This document shows, one piece after another, positions 34,808 to 48,300 of a DNA stretch of 64,000 bases (within the stretch, counting starts at the first letter, position 1; the number at the start of each line of letters is the position of its first letter). Where the stretch lies: assembly GCA_013180625.2 (NCBI GenBank), contig SNVD02014932.1:32550-96549 (forward strand), given 5' to 3'. Under the pieces are notes generated by a model. It had not been told where the DNA came from, ran no database searches, and saw only the letters and a program-made list of their open reading frames with translations. The stretch comes from Boswellia sacra (taxonomy: Eukaryota; Streptophyta; Magnoliopsida; Sapindales; Burseraceae). Made by a program: the position numbers and the translations under genes.

Positions 34808-36571
34808 CTCAGATGATTGCTGAATTCTAGAAAATAATCAAGCAAATAATATAATTAAATTTGACTCAAAACTGTTTTAACAATTTAGTCCTGAAATTTG
34901 AATAGTGATGAATCTATGAATTTTATCTCTTAACTCCCTATTCCAATGACCCCAAAAATTTACAAATGCATCCCAGATATGATATGCTGTCTCATAGGTT
35001 TTTGTTTAACATTTTATCATCGAAATCTATTTTATTTAAAATAAATTTTCGAGTACTAGAAAACTGTCAATTAGTGCAATTAAATAAGTCAGTTCAATTT
35101 GAAATTTTTTATAAAATCAAATACTTAACAAAAATTACGAAATTTTGGAAAATGACTATAGGCATGTTGATAAACCGCTATGTAAAATTTCATGATTTTT
35201 GAATGTCATTTGTTAAATAAATAAAATTTGTGAATCCAGACATGACGTTGTAATAATTAGTTTTTCAACATGTAAAACCAGTTTCAAAATACCTTAAAAA
35301 ATATGTTAATATTATTTTCAGAGAACTAAAATATGTAAGCACAATTCTTATGCATAGAAATCGTGATAAAAATTTTGGGTCACAATTCATTTGGTAATAA
35401 TATATAAAAATCAATTAAGACAGCGCATCCAGAATTTATGTACAATACTCAATCTCCTCTTTAACGTATTTGGGCAACATAACAAAATTAATTAATCTAA
35501 AACCTATATAGAAGTTGATTATTAATGTAATATGTAACATATACTTGTCGATATTATCTAAAATTATACGTACTATAGCCCTCAAACAATGCAAACAAAG
35601 AGAGTCATAATAGGACTCTTACCTTCTATCAACGTGAACCAAGGAGGATTTGTTCACTCATCGATACTCTTCTCCTTTGCTCAAGCATGAAAGGTCCTTT
35701 AATACATAATAAGGATAAACTCTATCTTAGAAAAATTCTCTCTAACATGAATTCAATCTCCATGTAAGCGATTTATCACTTACCGTAACTCAAGTCTTAA
35801 TGGAATCAACGCACATGTAAGTGATATAGCTTCAACGTTTTTCACCAACCAACTCAACCTTCACGGCCGCCTAAACTCAACATATTAGAGCCGCAATTTT
35901 GTAAAACCCTAGAGATATAATGAGTTTTGCGTTTAAACAAGCTTGATTAAAAATTTGATCTATAAACATTAGCTAAGATAGGAAACTAGTAAATGTATAA
36001 CCTTGGATGGAATCAATTAATATCTCTCCTTCCTTATTTACAACTTAATTTATGTCCTTTGACAACTAAATTAACGTGACTTAACCTCAATCAACATTTA
36101 TGCTCTTAAAATTTTCCTTCTTGTGAAAATTCTTGGCCCAACTAATATCATCACTGAATAGAAAAACTTGGATATTACATTATTCGTATTACTCCTCAAC
36201 AGACCTAAAAATAAAATAATATTCGTTAAAGGATAATCTTAACATGTGTTTTAAGGGCACACGTTAAACTCCAAAAAATTGTATAAATTCTCTTGAAGAT
36301 TATGTAAATTCTCTTAAAAACTGTAAATTCTATAGAAGATTGTTGTACAAAAGATATTAAATGCACAAATTTAAAGTAAATTTATATAGTTTTTAAGGGC
36401 TTAACATATGCCTTTAACATAAAAGTTAAGACTACCATTTCTAAATACTGGCCTTATGCACACGCCCAACAAGTTCTCATTTTGTTGGATTGGTAACTGT
36501 AACAATCTTATAAAAATTATTGGATTTCAAAGGAGATTATCACAATCTTGTCAAAATTTTACGAAACTTTA
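34808..36571. repeat. Tandem duplication, copy 2 (1764 bp, uninterrupted)
   Basis: It starts 'ctcagatgatt' like copy 1 at 24639 and runs collinear with it to 'cgaaacttta' at 36571. Differences are scattered single bases and very small indels. Because copy 2 lacks the copia element and is otherwise continuous, it shows the pre-insertion state of copy 1. Confidence 0.88.
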
Positions 36572-37847
36572 TAGGAGGTCGTGGCAAATTACCAAAAAAT
36601 TGAAAAATGGGGGAGTTGGTGATTGGTTCTAGAATGATTGTAGAGTGCATAAAGTACAAATTTTCAGAGTCTATCGTAAATTTGAGTGAAGGTTTTGCAA
36701 TTGTAAGGGGGCATGTTAAATGAGAAGTCACAGATTCTAAACTTCAAAAAACACGCTTCATTCAGTGAAGTTGAAATCCCCATTCACTACCTTCCTTTTA
36801 TAAGTGGTTGGGTGTTGGGTCATTCCACCCGGTGCTTTTATCTATTTTTCTCTTTGCCAAATTACTTTACACCATAATTTTTTTTTACAATTTTCAGGAG
36901 GTTTTCAAAACCAACACTTTAACCCTTATATTTTCAATAATATATATATATTATTGAAAATTTATACTATCTAACATAGCACAATACTATTAGATGAAAG
37001 AATGTAAATTCATTTATTAAAATATTTACTTATTTTTTATTTTTATCAATCAATAATATTATATCAAATTAAATTGTAAAATTAATTATTAAGAGTGACA
37101 ATATGTACTATTACTCTTATATTTATGGGCTATTTTGTTATTATTTTTATCTAAAAGCTAGATATGTTTCAATTAAATTGAAGCTTGAATATGGTTTGAA
37201 TATATAATTCTAAAAAGATTTTTTTTATTTCAACGTCTGAATTAAAATAAATAAAAGAAGCATTTTTATACATATCTACTTATTGATTTTGTTTTCACTT
37301 GTGTTTTTTGATATATTAAAATATTTACAAATGAATATTTTGAAAAATTAATATTAAAGTATTTAAATATTTAAATATTATAATTTTTATTTTTATTCTA
37401 AAAAATTAAAATGAATAAATATTATTATAATTCATATGTATATTTATTTGAATATGCATTGCTTTGTAACAGTTATATATAAATGTGTAGTTAGTTTTAA
37501 GGGTAAATGATAATTCTTGCTGAAATACGTGACCAAAATTAGGCCAAAAAATAATGAGTCCAAATATGAGCTCAAAGGTCAGGGCTGTAGAAAAATTTTT
37601 AATTCTTTTTTTGGTTTTGTTAAATGCTGCTACAGAGAGACAGGGTTGATGATATTAAAAAATAAAAATTCTAAAGCTACAGCTTGGTTTATAAGTGCTA
37701 CTTGTGACAGGAGCATCAGAAGAGAGAGAAAGAGAAGTCATCGTTTGAAAGCAAAATCAAAAGCTAAAGAGAGAGAGAAAAGAAAAGAAGATAATAAAGG
37801 GGAGATAACAAGGAAGAAGAAGGGTTTTGATAGTGAAGAAATTGAAG
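36572..37847. other. AT-rich stretch and 5' flank of the DUF662 gene
   Basis: 36572-37440 shows no gene and no recognisable element. A TATA-box candidate TATATAAA is at about 37476-37483. The sequence to the ATG at 37848 includes an AGAGAGAAAGAGAAG purine-rich tract (about 37720-37800) common in plant 5' UTRs. The transcription start cannot be fixed from sequence alone. Confidence 0.5.
37476..37483 (+). promoter_or_regulatory. Candidate TATA box of the DUF662 gene
   Basis: TATATAAA about 365 bp upstream of the ATG, in an AT-rich region where such matches are common by chance. It is the best candidate within 400 bp of the start codon. Confidence 0.35.
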
Positions 37848-39251
37848 ATGTCAATAGAGCAGCCCCAGAGCCAGCAGCAGAGCCAGAGCCAGAACCTCAA
37901 CCAGTTAATGTTGCAACAAAACTCTGGTAGTCTCAGCTTCAACAGCAACTTGTCAAAGGAAGATGAGGAGATGTCAAGGTCAGCTCTCTCCACCTTCAGA
38001 GCCAAAGAAGAAGAGATTGAGAAGAAGAAGCTGGAGGTTAGAGAGAAGGTTCAAGCCAAGTTGGGTCGCGTTGAAGAGGAAACCAAGAGACTGGCCATGA
38101 TTCGTGAGGTATTTTCATCATTCTGTTAACTTTTTTTTTTTCTCAATTTTTTTGAAGAAAATTTGTAATTTTGTAGCCACATAGCTCCTAAAACTCATGA
38201 TCTGAACACAACCCATCAAATTTTTTTTGTAACAAGTTGAGGATTTTATCTGTTGATTTACAAACAGAAAAGCATAATTTATTTACCCACTAACAAAGGG
38301 AAAGTTACCATTTTTGTGTTACTTTGCAGTTAAATCTGTCAGTAACCGATTTTAATTACCCAAGAAAGGGCAAAAGATTGTTACCCAAATTTTGGATTTT
38401 GTGTTTAATTACAACAATAACAACATGAATCTAGCGCGGCCCTTTCGACCCAGTTGAAAGTCAAAAGTCTTTTTTTTTTTTAATTTTAATTTTTGAATAA
38501 TTATTACTATTACTAGCTGTCTCTGACCCAAAGAAAGGAAATAAAGATGTGATTGCTGGATGTTTTGTGGAATTGTAAGTTTTTGGAGCTGCTTTTATCT
38601 GTGATGGTTTCAGCCTCAAACAGTTTGTTAGAGATGAGCACAACAAATCAGTTTAACATTAAACTTTACTTATCAATGTTAACTGTTATAATTTGATAAT
38701 TTTTGTAAATCAGGAGCTTGAAGCACTTGCAGATCCCATGAGGAAGGAAGTTGCTTTGGTCCGTAAGAAGATCGATTCAGTGAACAAAGAATTAAAGCCA
38801 CTAGGACATACCTGCCAGAAAAAGGTAAAAGTCTACAAAAACCAAAATTTGATGTATATTTATTTGTGCACTAAGCATTTACATGTTTTTAGGTAGATTG
38901 ATTACTTGTAGTTGTTGATGGCTTTCTATCGAAGAATCATCGGTGACAACTGAACTTTGGCTTGTAAAATGTAACAGGAAAGAGAGTACAAGGAAGCCCT
39001 TGAGGCTTTTAATGAAAAGAACAAGGAGAAAGTACAGCTGATCACCAAATTAATGGAGGTTAGTTTCAATATTTCTTTTAGTTTATGGTAGAGATATAAA
39101 GTTGATAAAACTAGCATTGTTATTAGCTTTTAATCTAACTTTTACTTTCTTTTCTTTTTAACGGATTGAACAGCTGGTGAGTGAAAGTGAGAAGTTGAGG
39201 ATGAAGAAGCTGGAGGAGCTGAGTAAGAGCATAGAGTCGATGCAACACTGA
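37848..39251 (+). CDS. DUF662 / RAB6-interacting golgin-like coiled-coil protein, four exons
   Basis: The only intact host gene seen. Exons: 37848-38108, 38714-38824, 38978-39058, 39174-39251. All introns are GT-AG, and exon lengths (261, 111, 81, 78) are multiples of three. They encode 176 residues. The N-terminus is Q/S/N-rich (M-S-I-E-Q-P-Q-S), then comes the conserved core M-S-R-S-A-L-S-T-F-R-A-K-E-E-E-I-E, then charged coiled coil (L-A-D-P-M-R-K-E-V; V-R-K-K-I-D-S-V-N-K-E-L-K-P-L-G; Y-K-E-A-L-E-A-F-N-E-K-N-K), ending L-R-M-K-K-L-E-E-L-S-K-S-I-E. This is the plant DUF662 family, often named RAB6-interacting golgin for weak resemblance to animal GORAB. Its function in plants is not established, and a Golgi/trafficking role is inference. 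No membrane segment or signal peptide is present. The ATG chosen is the first one in the exon frame. Coiled-coil content predicts self-association. Confidence 0.92.
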
Positions 39252-42200
39252 TATAGCCTAGTGCTGATAACTGATTAGGTTTGAGTGATGTATTTAAGTG
39301 ACCTTTATATTTACATATGGGTGTTTGGGGTTTGGTGTATTCTATGGTATCCTTGTTTGTGTCACTTAGAATTTGTTGAAGCATTAGCTGATTTAGGAAG
39401 GGAATTACCCGATAAACAGGTTTGTAACTAAATGCATCTCGACTCTGCATTTCCTTTCATTTTTACTCATGTTCAACTTTGTAATGTCTCCTTTATAAGT
39501 TTTGTGTAATTTGGGGTTTGTTAATTGTTCTGAAGAAGATTGGGGCCTTGATTTTCAGTTTGTAAACTATTATTTGCTGATCCTGAAACCATTATGTTTC
39601 ATTCTTTTCCTTCCTTCTTTGAAGCAGTCACTTGAAATTGCAGTTGGCAACTGCTTTAGAACGATCTCGTTTCAGTCTCCATCTTAAGAAAATTATTTGT
39701 TTTTCATTCTCTCTTTTGAGATGTAGTGGTAACTGCTTAGAGAGCACATGTTCAATGTTGCTTCTCTTTGACTTGGAAAGTTTGCTTCAGGTTTCTCGCT
39801 GAAAACTTTTCTTTGAATGCTAATAGCAACTGCTTCAAAGAAGTTTCCATTTTAGTGCCACAATGACAACTAGATCAACAGGTACATTGAAAGAGTTGGA
39901 ATTATTGACACCAAATTTAAGTAGTAAATAATCTTATCATGCCATGGAAGGATAAATTAAAGGGTTATGTGGCTTGCTGTAAATGATGATTGTGTGGATG
40001 GCAAATGATACTCCCGTGTGTTGATAAGAATCATTCTGGTAGCTATTCTGACATTTTTCCGAAAGTTGCTTTCAAGGTTCAACCTCTGTAACGGTAATAT
40101 GACTCCTAACTCAAGGTGGTCCATGTGTAAACTGAGTGAGCGAGCCTCACTGGTTGGTAGATAAGACACTGGAAGATTTGATCAAGCTACCAAATCTTAG
40201 TTTATGATAACTGTTTTATATGGAAGGGAAGCCAGATGATGATTGGGAACTTCAAGGTTTGGACACCTTGAAAGTTAGTCATTTGCTCTCATGAATGTAA
40301 TGTGCTTGCTGCCTGCAGTACAGCTTCTCGTCACCAACTAAGAAAATTTACAGCCAAATATCCATTTTCAGGTGGATTTCTCGGATTTCACAGCTTTATA
40401 TATAGAGCATCAGCGGCTTATGTCTCACTCCTCCTAAAAGGCTGTCTTGTATCTTAGTGGATGGAGCAGAAATGGGCATGCTCACCTTATCTCTTTCTAA
40501 CTTGTCATGTTTCGTGGACAATATTTATAAATATAGATGATAGCAAACCGAAATGAAAACAACTGCTAATGTGACTGCATCTGCGACTGTTTCCATCATT
40601 GTCCTGGACCATGTGGTCCAGCTTTTTCTGCTGGTTAATGTAATTTTCAGCTCTAAGAGTATTCAATCCTATTATCAAGTTTTCAGAAAGTATTGAGTTG
40701 TTTCAAGAGAACCAACTCTAAAAACTCAAATGAAAAATTTCTTCAAAATTATATTATTTCGCTATTGATGCATTTAAATACAAAGTTAACAGGATATGAT
40801 AAAATAAAGTACACAACTTATTAACCCTAAAAAAAAAACCTCTTAAGATTCGTAAAATAACGGTTATCTTGATTATATGCGATCTAGCAAAAAAGATTTG
40901 AAGTTGATAGTGGAAGCAATTTTTTTTTTTTAAGAATTAGAAAATTTGTGATGATTTCTTGATAATATGAATATGAATTCTAATGGTAGACCTAGAAGCG
41001 AAAGGTCTTAAATTAAAATTACACTTCTATCATAGGTTACAAGTAAAACTATTCCGTTCTGATGGGGACCTTGTCACATTCATGGTGGATTCATTTGGTG
41101 GCCAGGGGAGGACATGCCCCTGGAAATGTAGAAAATTTTTTAAGTTTTATAGTAAATTTATTCAAATTTTAACCAAAAATATTACTTTCCGTCCCATTGG
41201 CCCCTCCAAATGCCAAAGTCTGGATCCGCATTGTTGCCCTGATATCCTTCCAAATGTCTTACTGAATCTGTTAAAATACTCAGCATCACCACATTTTTTA
41301 GAATGGACAGCTTACCCAACAGCTAAACAAATCCAAATGTTGACCTAAAATTGTCCTTAAAATAAATACAAGTCCTCTCACTGTGGCTTACAGTACACTT
41401 ATTATGAGTCTCGTTATTGGACAGATTGGCCAACTGTTTTCAACAACTACAACTGCAAGCAAAAGATGATATTTCTTTTCTGATTCCTTTGTTAATTCTT
41501 GATTTCTATTAAACTAGTTACTTGACTATCAGACAAGACAAATTGGAATTCCTTCTATCTTTATATGTTACTACTTGCTCCAAAACAATTCCAAACTAGT
41601 GGAAAGCAAGAAGCAGACCATATAATTCATATGACAATCATGTTGAATCCCTGCAATGATTCATGGCACTAAGTTCCAAATTTAGTCCCAGAATTTATTA
41701 AAGTCCAAAAATAATAATAATAACACTGATAAAAGGTCAATGTATGCGAGCAGACTATCATTAATAAAAAAAGCTCACAAAGATTTGACGTGGGATGGAA
41801 TCAGGCAGTGAATATAGCCAGCAACTATGATGCTAGCGAGATCAACTTTATGGAAATGCTATGTTGTTGGGCCTATCAGAGTCAGCAACTTTATAGATTT
41901 TTTAAACAAATTGTTGCCACGAAAATTTAAAAGAAAATTACAGCTTAGCTAAATCTTTTTCTAAAATTATTATTACCTAGTTAAGTTCACTGTCAAATAA
42001 CTAATACGCTCTCATTTCTCGACTGCATAGGTAAGGTTTGATACCTTGTTTGACAAACATTTAAACATGTATCACTCAATGGCTTAGAAACGCTTTTTTG
42101 GTATTTCAGCTAAAATAAAAGTTTAACCTCACCTCCAGAAGGAAGAATAATAATCCTATTTTAAATTGGGAAGTTATGTTAGGAAATGGAGAAGGTTCTA

Positions 42201-45138
42201 TTTTAAGAAAAGGAAAACAAAAAGAGAAGACTCAGAATACTAAATAACTTATTAATTGTCCATTGTTTAGAGATAAACGATAAGACTTGAAAGCTTATAT
42301 AAAGAAGCCTAAGTAGTTCTTGTTTAACTTATACATGTTAAAAGCATATCTTACACTATTTTCTAACTGTAGTAAATTTCCTCACTGGCATGTACGAGTA
42401 AGAATGACCAGTAGAATTTGGGTGCATCAATTTCAATATGCTTGTGTAGGTGCATTAGGATAAACGGGATCAATCATTAGTCCGTATGATTATAAAAAAA
42501 TTTTTGTAGTAGAACTTCTCTCTGTCTCTGACAACACATGGTTTTTTTTTTTTTTTCGGTTTTAGGGTATTTCATATAAAATTCTTATGGTTTTTCACCG
42601 TTTTTCCATGTAAAGTTCTTATGTTGTGGTACTAGTGATACTCTTTAATTATATCTCTTCTCGATTTTTGATATTTATAGAAGTGAAGATCTCAGGGAGG
42701 ATTTGGAAATGTTGTCTCGCCCATCGAGAGGTCCAAATTGTCAATACACGTTGTTAGATGCTTGTTGGGTTGTCAAGCAAACCAATCGTCAAATTAATAA
42801 CTTCCTTGACAATTGGATAGCTAATAAACGAAAAAAATTAGGATTTTACAAAAATTCAAGATTATATATGCATGTATATATATGGCAATTAATTTTTCAT
42901 AACTTCATGGAAATGCAACGTTGCTGGGACTCTGGGACAGGAAATAAAAACAATGTTCTTAGAAGTTTTAATTGAAAGATTGTAAGACAGTTGATAGTAA
43001 TTTCTGGTGACTTTCCCGAAATTAAAGGGCAGAGTTGCCTGTGGAAAATATAGTATTGGGACCATATCGTGTTGCAAGCAAGTCTGCACGCCATAAAGCC
43101 AAAAAGCATGACTTCACCGCTTGCACTTTTAGGTGCAGAGCATCTTATCTATTACCTTTACTTTTCTTTGTTCAATTATTCTTTTAATGGCATTTAGTGG
43201 AAACACCACATTGCAAATAACACTAAGAACCACCTTCAATACTGTAGACGAATGTATAGTTTTGATTTGTCAAAACCTAAATCAAATCATAATAAACCAA
43301 AAACAAATCACAAATTCAAGAAAGATCTATACATGTTGGGTTCTCGCAAGCTCTTTTATTCTGAAGTTTCCACTATGGGACTACAAATTATAGAATTCTC
43401 CAACTTTTTGCATTATTCTCCTGTTCCTCAGGATAAAATTCTTCCATGGCAAAATCTTAATCTGTAAAAATTTTTATTTGAAACGAATCAAATCTCTCCT
43501 AATAAAATTTGAACCTCAGAGGGATTGATTAACAGTTGAACTCTTCGTGGTACTACTTGAGTAACTTGATAGTGATAAGATTTTCTTAGGTTAATATGTT
43601 GAGAATATATAACCACTTAAAGTTGGATCCAAACCTATATTCTTAATACATATTGAGAGTAATGTTTTAATTCGAACTAGGGACAGCAAAATGTTGGGTT
43701 TTGATGGGTTGGGGCAAAACCCACTCTAACTCGAATAGGATTATACCCGAAACTTAAACCTAACCCATCATTTTAATATTAGAGATGAGTGAGTTTAGAT
43801 TGGGTAGAGATGCGTTTGGGTGGGTATGGATAAACCCATTACCCTATTTTGATATTAATTAAGATATCATGAGTATTAGATTTACAACTTATATACAATC
43901 CAAACTCTATAATATGATATAACAGTCTAAAAGATAAAATTTTACTAAAGGAGGAAAAAACAAAAGAGAATGACATAAGTCATCTCTCTAATAAGATTTT
44001 GCAATATAGACTGTCATATCATGTTGTACAGTTTGGGTTGTATGTAGGTTGTAAATCTAATATTATTTTTAAGATATTTTATTTTTAGATTTTAAGTCTA
44101 TTTTACCAAAAATATTCAGAATTTAAAATTTGTTTTTATATTTTAAGCACATTGTAAATAGTTAAATATGATTATATTTTTAAACAATTTATTTTTATAC
44201 TTTAAACATATTATAAATAATTAAAAATGATTATATTTTAAAAACTATGTATAATATATCAAAATTTATTATTTTTTAATTGTAATTTGTGGATTTTTAG
44301 CCTAATTCTTTCATCTAAATTTTGTATAATTATAAATTCAATAACACTCCCAGTAGAATAAGAAAATAAAAAAATTAATTTACTAATTAAATATTTGATT
44401 TATGTTTTAGATTTTAAATGCAATTCTTTATAAATAAGTGAAATTCTTTTCTAGTTTATTTGTTTTAAATCAAATCAATCTTTTTTCAATATTTATTTGT
44501 TAGTTATGTAACCTTTTTTAATAAATTATGCTATTTTACACCTTATTTTTAGAATTTAACCCTAGTTTATTTAAAATAAATAGATTTTAAAGTTAATTAA
44601 TAAAATCATTCATGTGCTCATATATGACATGTGTTGGACACCTCATGTGTGCTCTTTCCTATTTGTTGTTAAGCAACTTAAAGTTTTATTTAAAAAAAGA
44701 TTAATATAATTCCTTTTTTATTAAAAAATTAATCTTTACTAGGTTCATCTTATCTTACTACAAAAATTTAGTTTTTAAAATTCTAGAAATGAAAAACGTA
44801 GAAATTATTATGAAACTGACCGAAGTTTCAGCTATAGAGTCACATGATGAAAAGCTAAAAGAGATTATTATGAAAATCAATTATGTAACAAAACGATTAT
44901 TTTTTTTTGATGAAAAAAAAATGATAGGCCCAGACGGAGTTTTCAACGGTCTATAAGCTTCTCAAATTTTAAGATTTTTACAAAGTGCCCCTTTTGAAAA
45001 AGTTGAAACTTCTATAAATTTTGACATTCTTCCAAAATACCCTTTTAAGATATTATTATCCCTATAGAATTTGCTTTACTTGTCATATTTTTTTAGCTCA
45101 AAAGATAAATTTTATATAACCATTAAAGGTATATAATT
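39252..45138. other. Intergenic: 3' flank of the DUF662 gene, then AT-rich sequence
   Basis: The first few hundred bases presumably contain the 3' UTR. There is no clear polyadenylation signal I would insist on. Farther on there is no gene. A degenerate pair of 'gggttttgatgggttggggc' and 'aacttaaacctaaccc' at about 43690-43860 resembles the G/C-rich subterminal repeats of hAT-type elements, but ends and TSD are not visible. Short ORFs here have no recognisable content. Confidence 0.45.
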
Positions 45139-45143
45139 GAAAG

Positions 45144-45365
45144 TGTTACCATATATATATGATTCTATCATATATATGATTGATATGATTCTTCTTTAGT
45201 CTAGGCATATAATTAGACAATCAATCATCATTATAGAGATTATTTTTTTTCCTTGTATATATGATTTACTGCTATATTTGTAATTGTATCAAGCCTATAA
45301 ATTGGCTTGTCATAGTACCCTGTAATTCATTCAGATCAATACATTTTCCTTCATTATATTCAATA
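45144..45365 (+). repeat. 5' LTR of copia element II (222 bp)
   Basis: It starts TGTTACCATATATATATGA and ends TTCAATA immediately before the PBS. The end is TG...TA and not the usual TG...CA, and both LTRs agree. It contains TATATATGATT repeats and 'cctataaattggc', a likely TATA-containing promoter segment. Confidence 0.93.
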
Positions 45366-45378
45366 TGGTATCAGAGCC
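45366..45378 (+). other. Primer-binding site of copia element II (initiator tRNA-Met)
   Basis: TGGTATCAGAGCC, the perfect plant copia PBS complementary to initiator tRNA-Met, with no spacer from the LTR. Confidence 0.95.
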
Positions 45379-48300
45379 ATGTCTTTAATTTTTTACTCCA
45401 ACCAATTTGTTCAAAGTCTTCAAGAAAAGTCAAGGCATTAGCATAAATTGCATTCACATGGTTCATTCACGGGTTTGTTAACAAGCCATCAAGTCAAATC
45501 ACATACCAAAATCCTTTCTTGATTTTATCTCCTAGTGCTGTCCAATATCCACACGGCCAGATTATAATCTCAGGTCAAACTATTTCTTCACATTAAAATC
45601 TCTCTTTTGCGATTTATTTTCTAATGGGGAAGTTAGATATTGCCCAACCAATTCAAGTTCTTCTTGATGGTCACAATTATACTATATGGTCTTAGTCTAT
45701 GTGTAGCTTTCTTAAAGGTCGAAAATTATGGCGTTATATCACTGGAGAGTTTCTTGAGCCAATCCAATAAAAAGATGAACAAGATGAAAAATTCATTGAA
45801 CGACAGGAGGATTGGGATGCAAAAAATCACCAGATTATTACATGGTTTAGAAATACATCTATACCATCCATCAATCTCCAATTTGGTCATTCTCATACAG
45901 CCAAATCTTTGTGGGATTTTTTGTCAACTAGATACAGCACAACAAATTTGGCTCATAAGTATCAACTACTATGCAATCTTCATCAGTTACGTCAATCTTT
46001 AGGTCAATCAATCCATGAATTTCTTTCTCAAATGCAGTATCTTTGGGATCAATTGACACTATCAGAACCTTCATGGTCATGTTCTCGAGATGAAATAAAG
46101 TTCTCGACTTACAAAGATCATCAACGTTTGATACAGTTTCTCATGGCACTTAATGACACGTTTGAACCGGTTCGTGCATCATTGCTCCATCGCCAACCTC
46201 TACCTTCTCTTGACAGTGCTGTTACTGAACTTCTCTCTAAAGAGACTCGTTTGACTACTCTTCAGACTCAAAATACACACACTGTCATGGTTACTCAATC
46301 CTTAGTTTCCCAGGAATGCAAATATTGTCATGAGACTGGACATTTTATTCATGAATGTCTTACCCGCATTTGTCGCTATTGTCGTAAGATTGGATCAGGA
46401 CACTTTGCTAAAGATTGTCCTAAAGCTCCTCCTAAGCAGAGTCGTCAATTAAAACAGAAAGGTAGCCCTAAGAGTAAGTCTCAATTCTTTGTTGTTGCTG
46501 CTGAAGATAATAATCAGGGTTCCAATACTAGTTCCTCTTCCCAAACCTTTTCTGTTAGTGATCTTGAGTCCATTCTTCAACAAGTTCTTTCCAAGTCCGG
46601 TAATTCCTCAATTTCTGCTTTAACTACTAACTCAGGTAATCCATCATGGTACTTTGATTCTGCTTGTTGCAATCATATGACTTCAGATTCTAATATATTT
46701 TCTTCCAAATATTGTTATTCTAACATGCCATTTATTCATATTGCTGATGGTTCTTCAATGCATGTTAGCCATGTCGGTCATATTTCTACTTCTACTTTAG
46801 AGTTACCAAATACTTTCTACATACCAAACCTCACATTGAATCTTCTATCTGTGGGTCAATTATGTGAACTTGGTTTTAATGTTACTTTTTCTTCTTCTGG
46901 TTGTTGTGTTCAGGATCCACAGACGGGCAAGGTTCTTAGGACAGGCCGTAGAGTTGGTCGTCTATTTGAGCTCATGAATCTTCATCTTCCTTCATCAATA
47001 TCAAATAAATATAATATAGGATCCATTACAACAAAGTCATCTTTAAGTCTTCGGCATTCACGTCTTGGTCATGTCTCCCTTGGTCATTTACGACTTTTAA
47101 AATCTATTGGTTTGTTAGGTACAGTTTATGATGAAAATATTGATTGTTTGTCATGTCAACTTGCTAAACAAACTGCTTTACCTTTTAATAATAGTGAATC
47201 TATTTTTGTTGCTCCATTTGATCTTATTCATTCTGATATTTGGGGACCTTCACCAAATCTTACTATAGGTGGTTCTAAATATTTTGTTATTTTTGTTGAT
47301 GACTATTCTCGTTTTACATGGTTATATCTCATGAAAAATAGGTCTGAATTACCTACCATCTATCGAGACTTTGTTAATATGGTCAAAACTCAATTTTCTC
47401 GATCAATCAAAATTTTTCGTGCTGATAATGCCATGGAGCACAGGGATTCCAAATTTCAAATGTTTCTTCAAGAAAGCAGAACTGTTTCTTATTTTTCTTA
47501 TCCTTATACATCTCAGCAAAATGGTTGGGCCGAAGGGAAACATAGGCATATACTGGAAACTGTTCGTGCCCTCTTAATTTCTGCCTCATGTCTAGAACGT
47601 TTTTGGGGTGAAGCTGCACTAATAGCTATTTATACAATCAATCGTATACCTTCTCCTATCATTGGTAATGTTTCACCTTATGAACGTCTTTTGGATAATC
47701 CTCCTGATTACAATATTTTTAAGGTCTTTGGTTGTATTTGTTTTGTCCTTCTTCAACCTCATGAATGCACCAAGTTAGAACCTTGAGCTCGTCTTGGTTG
47801 TTTCTTGGGCTATGGTATTGAACATAAAGGGTATATATGTTGGGATCCTGTCTCCAAGCGTCTTCGTATTTCTCGTCATGTTATTTTTTGGGAGCATAAA
47901 ATGTTCTCCTCGATGTCCAAATTTGAAGTCCTTTGTATTTCTGAATCTCGTTTCTTCAATGATCATTCTGTTTCATTGTTCCCTGTTGACATTGATAAAG
48001 GTTTGATTTCTGAGCCTCATTCAGATGCACCTGATACTTCCATGTTGCCTATTAATGAATTTGTTATGTTTGATGGATCTGATGTACAACCTGATCAATT
48101 TGAATCTTCTCCTATCCTTTGTCATTCCACTCGGGTAAGAGAAATTCTAGTTAAACATAGAGATTATCATTGCTTTTCTACCATTTTTTCCTTGTATGAA
48201 CCCTAATCTTATCGTGAAGCTAGTACTAACCCTGATTGGCAGAAAGCAATGGCAGATGAATTACAGGCTCTTGAAAAAACTCATACATGGGACTTAGTAG

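Noticed and set aside
37517..37930. 137-codon plus-strand ORF overlapping the start of the DUF662 gene
   Set aside because: It lacks an ATG at its start, is lysine-rich and low in complexity, and overlaps the real first exon in another frame. It is 5' UTR sequence.
43690..43860. Another hAT element with G/C-rich subterminal repeats
   Set aside because: Only degenerate 'gggttttgatgggttgg' and 'aaacctaaccc' motifs are visible; no paired termini or 8-bp TSD could be found.
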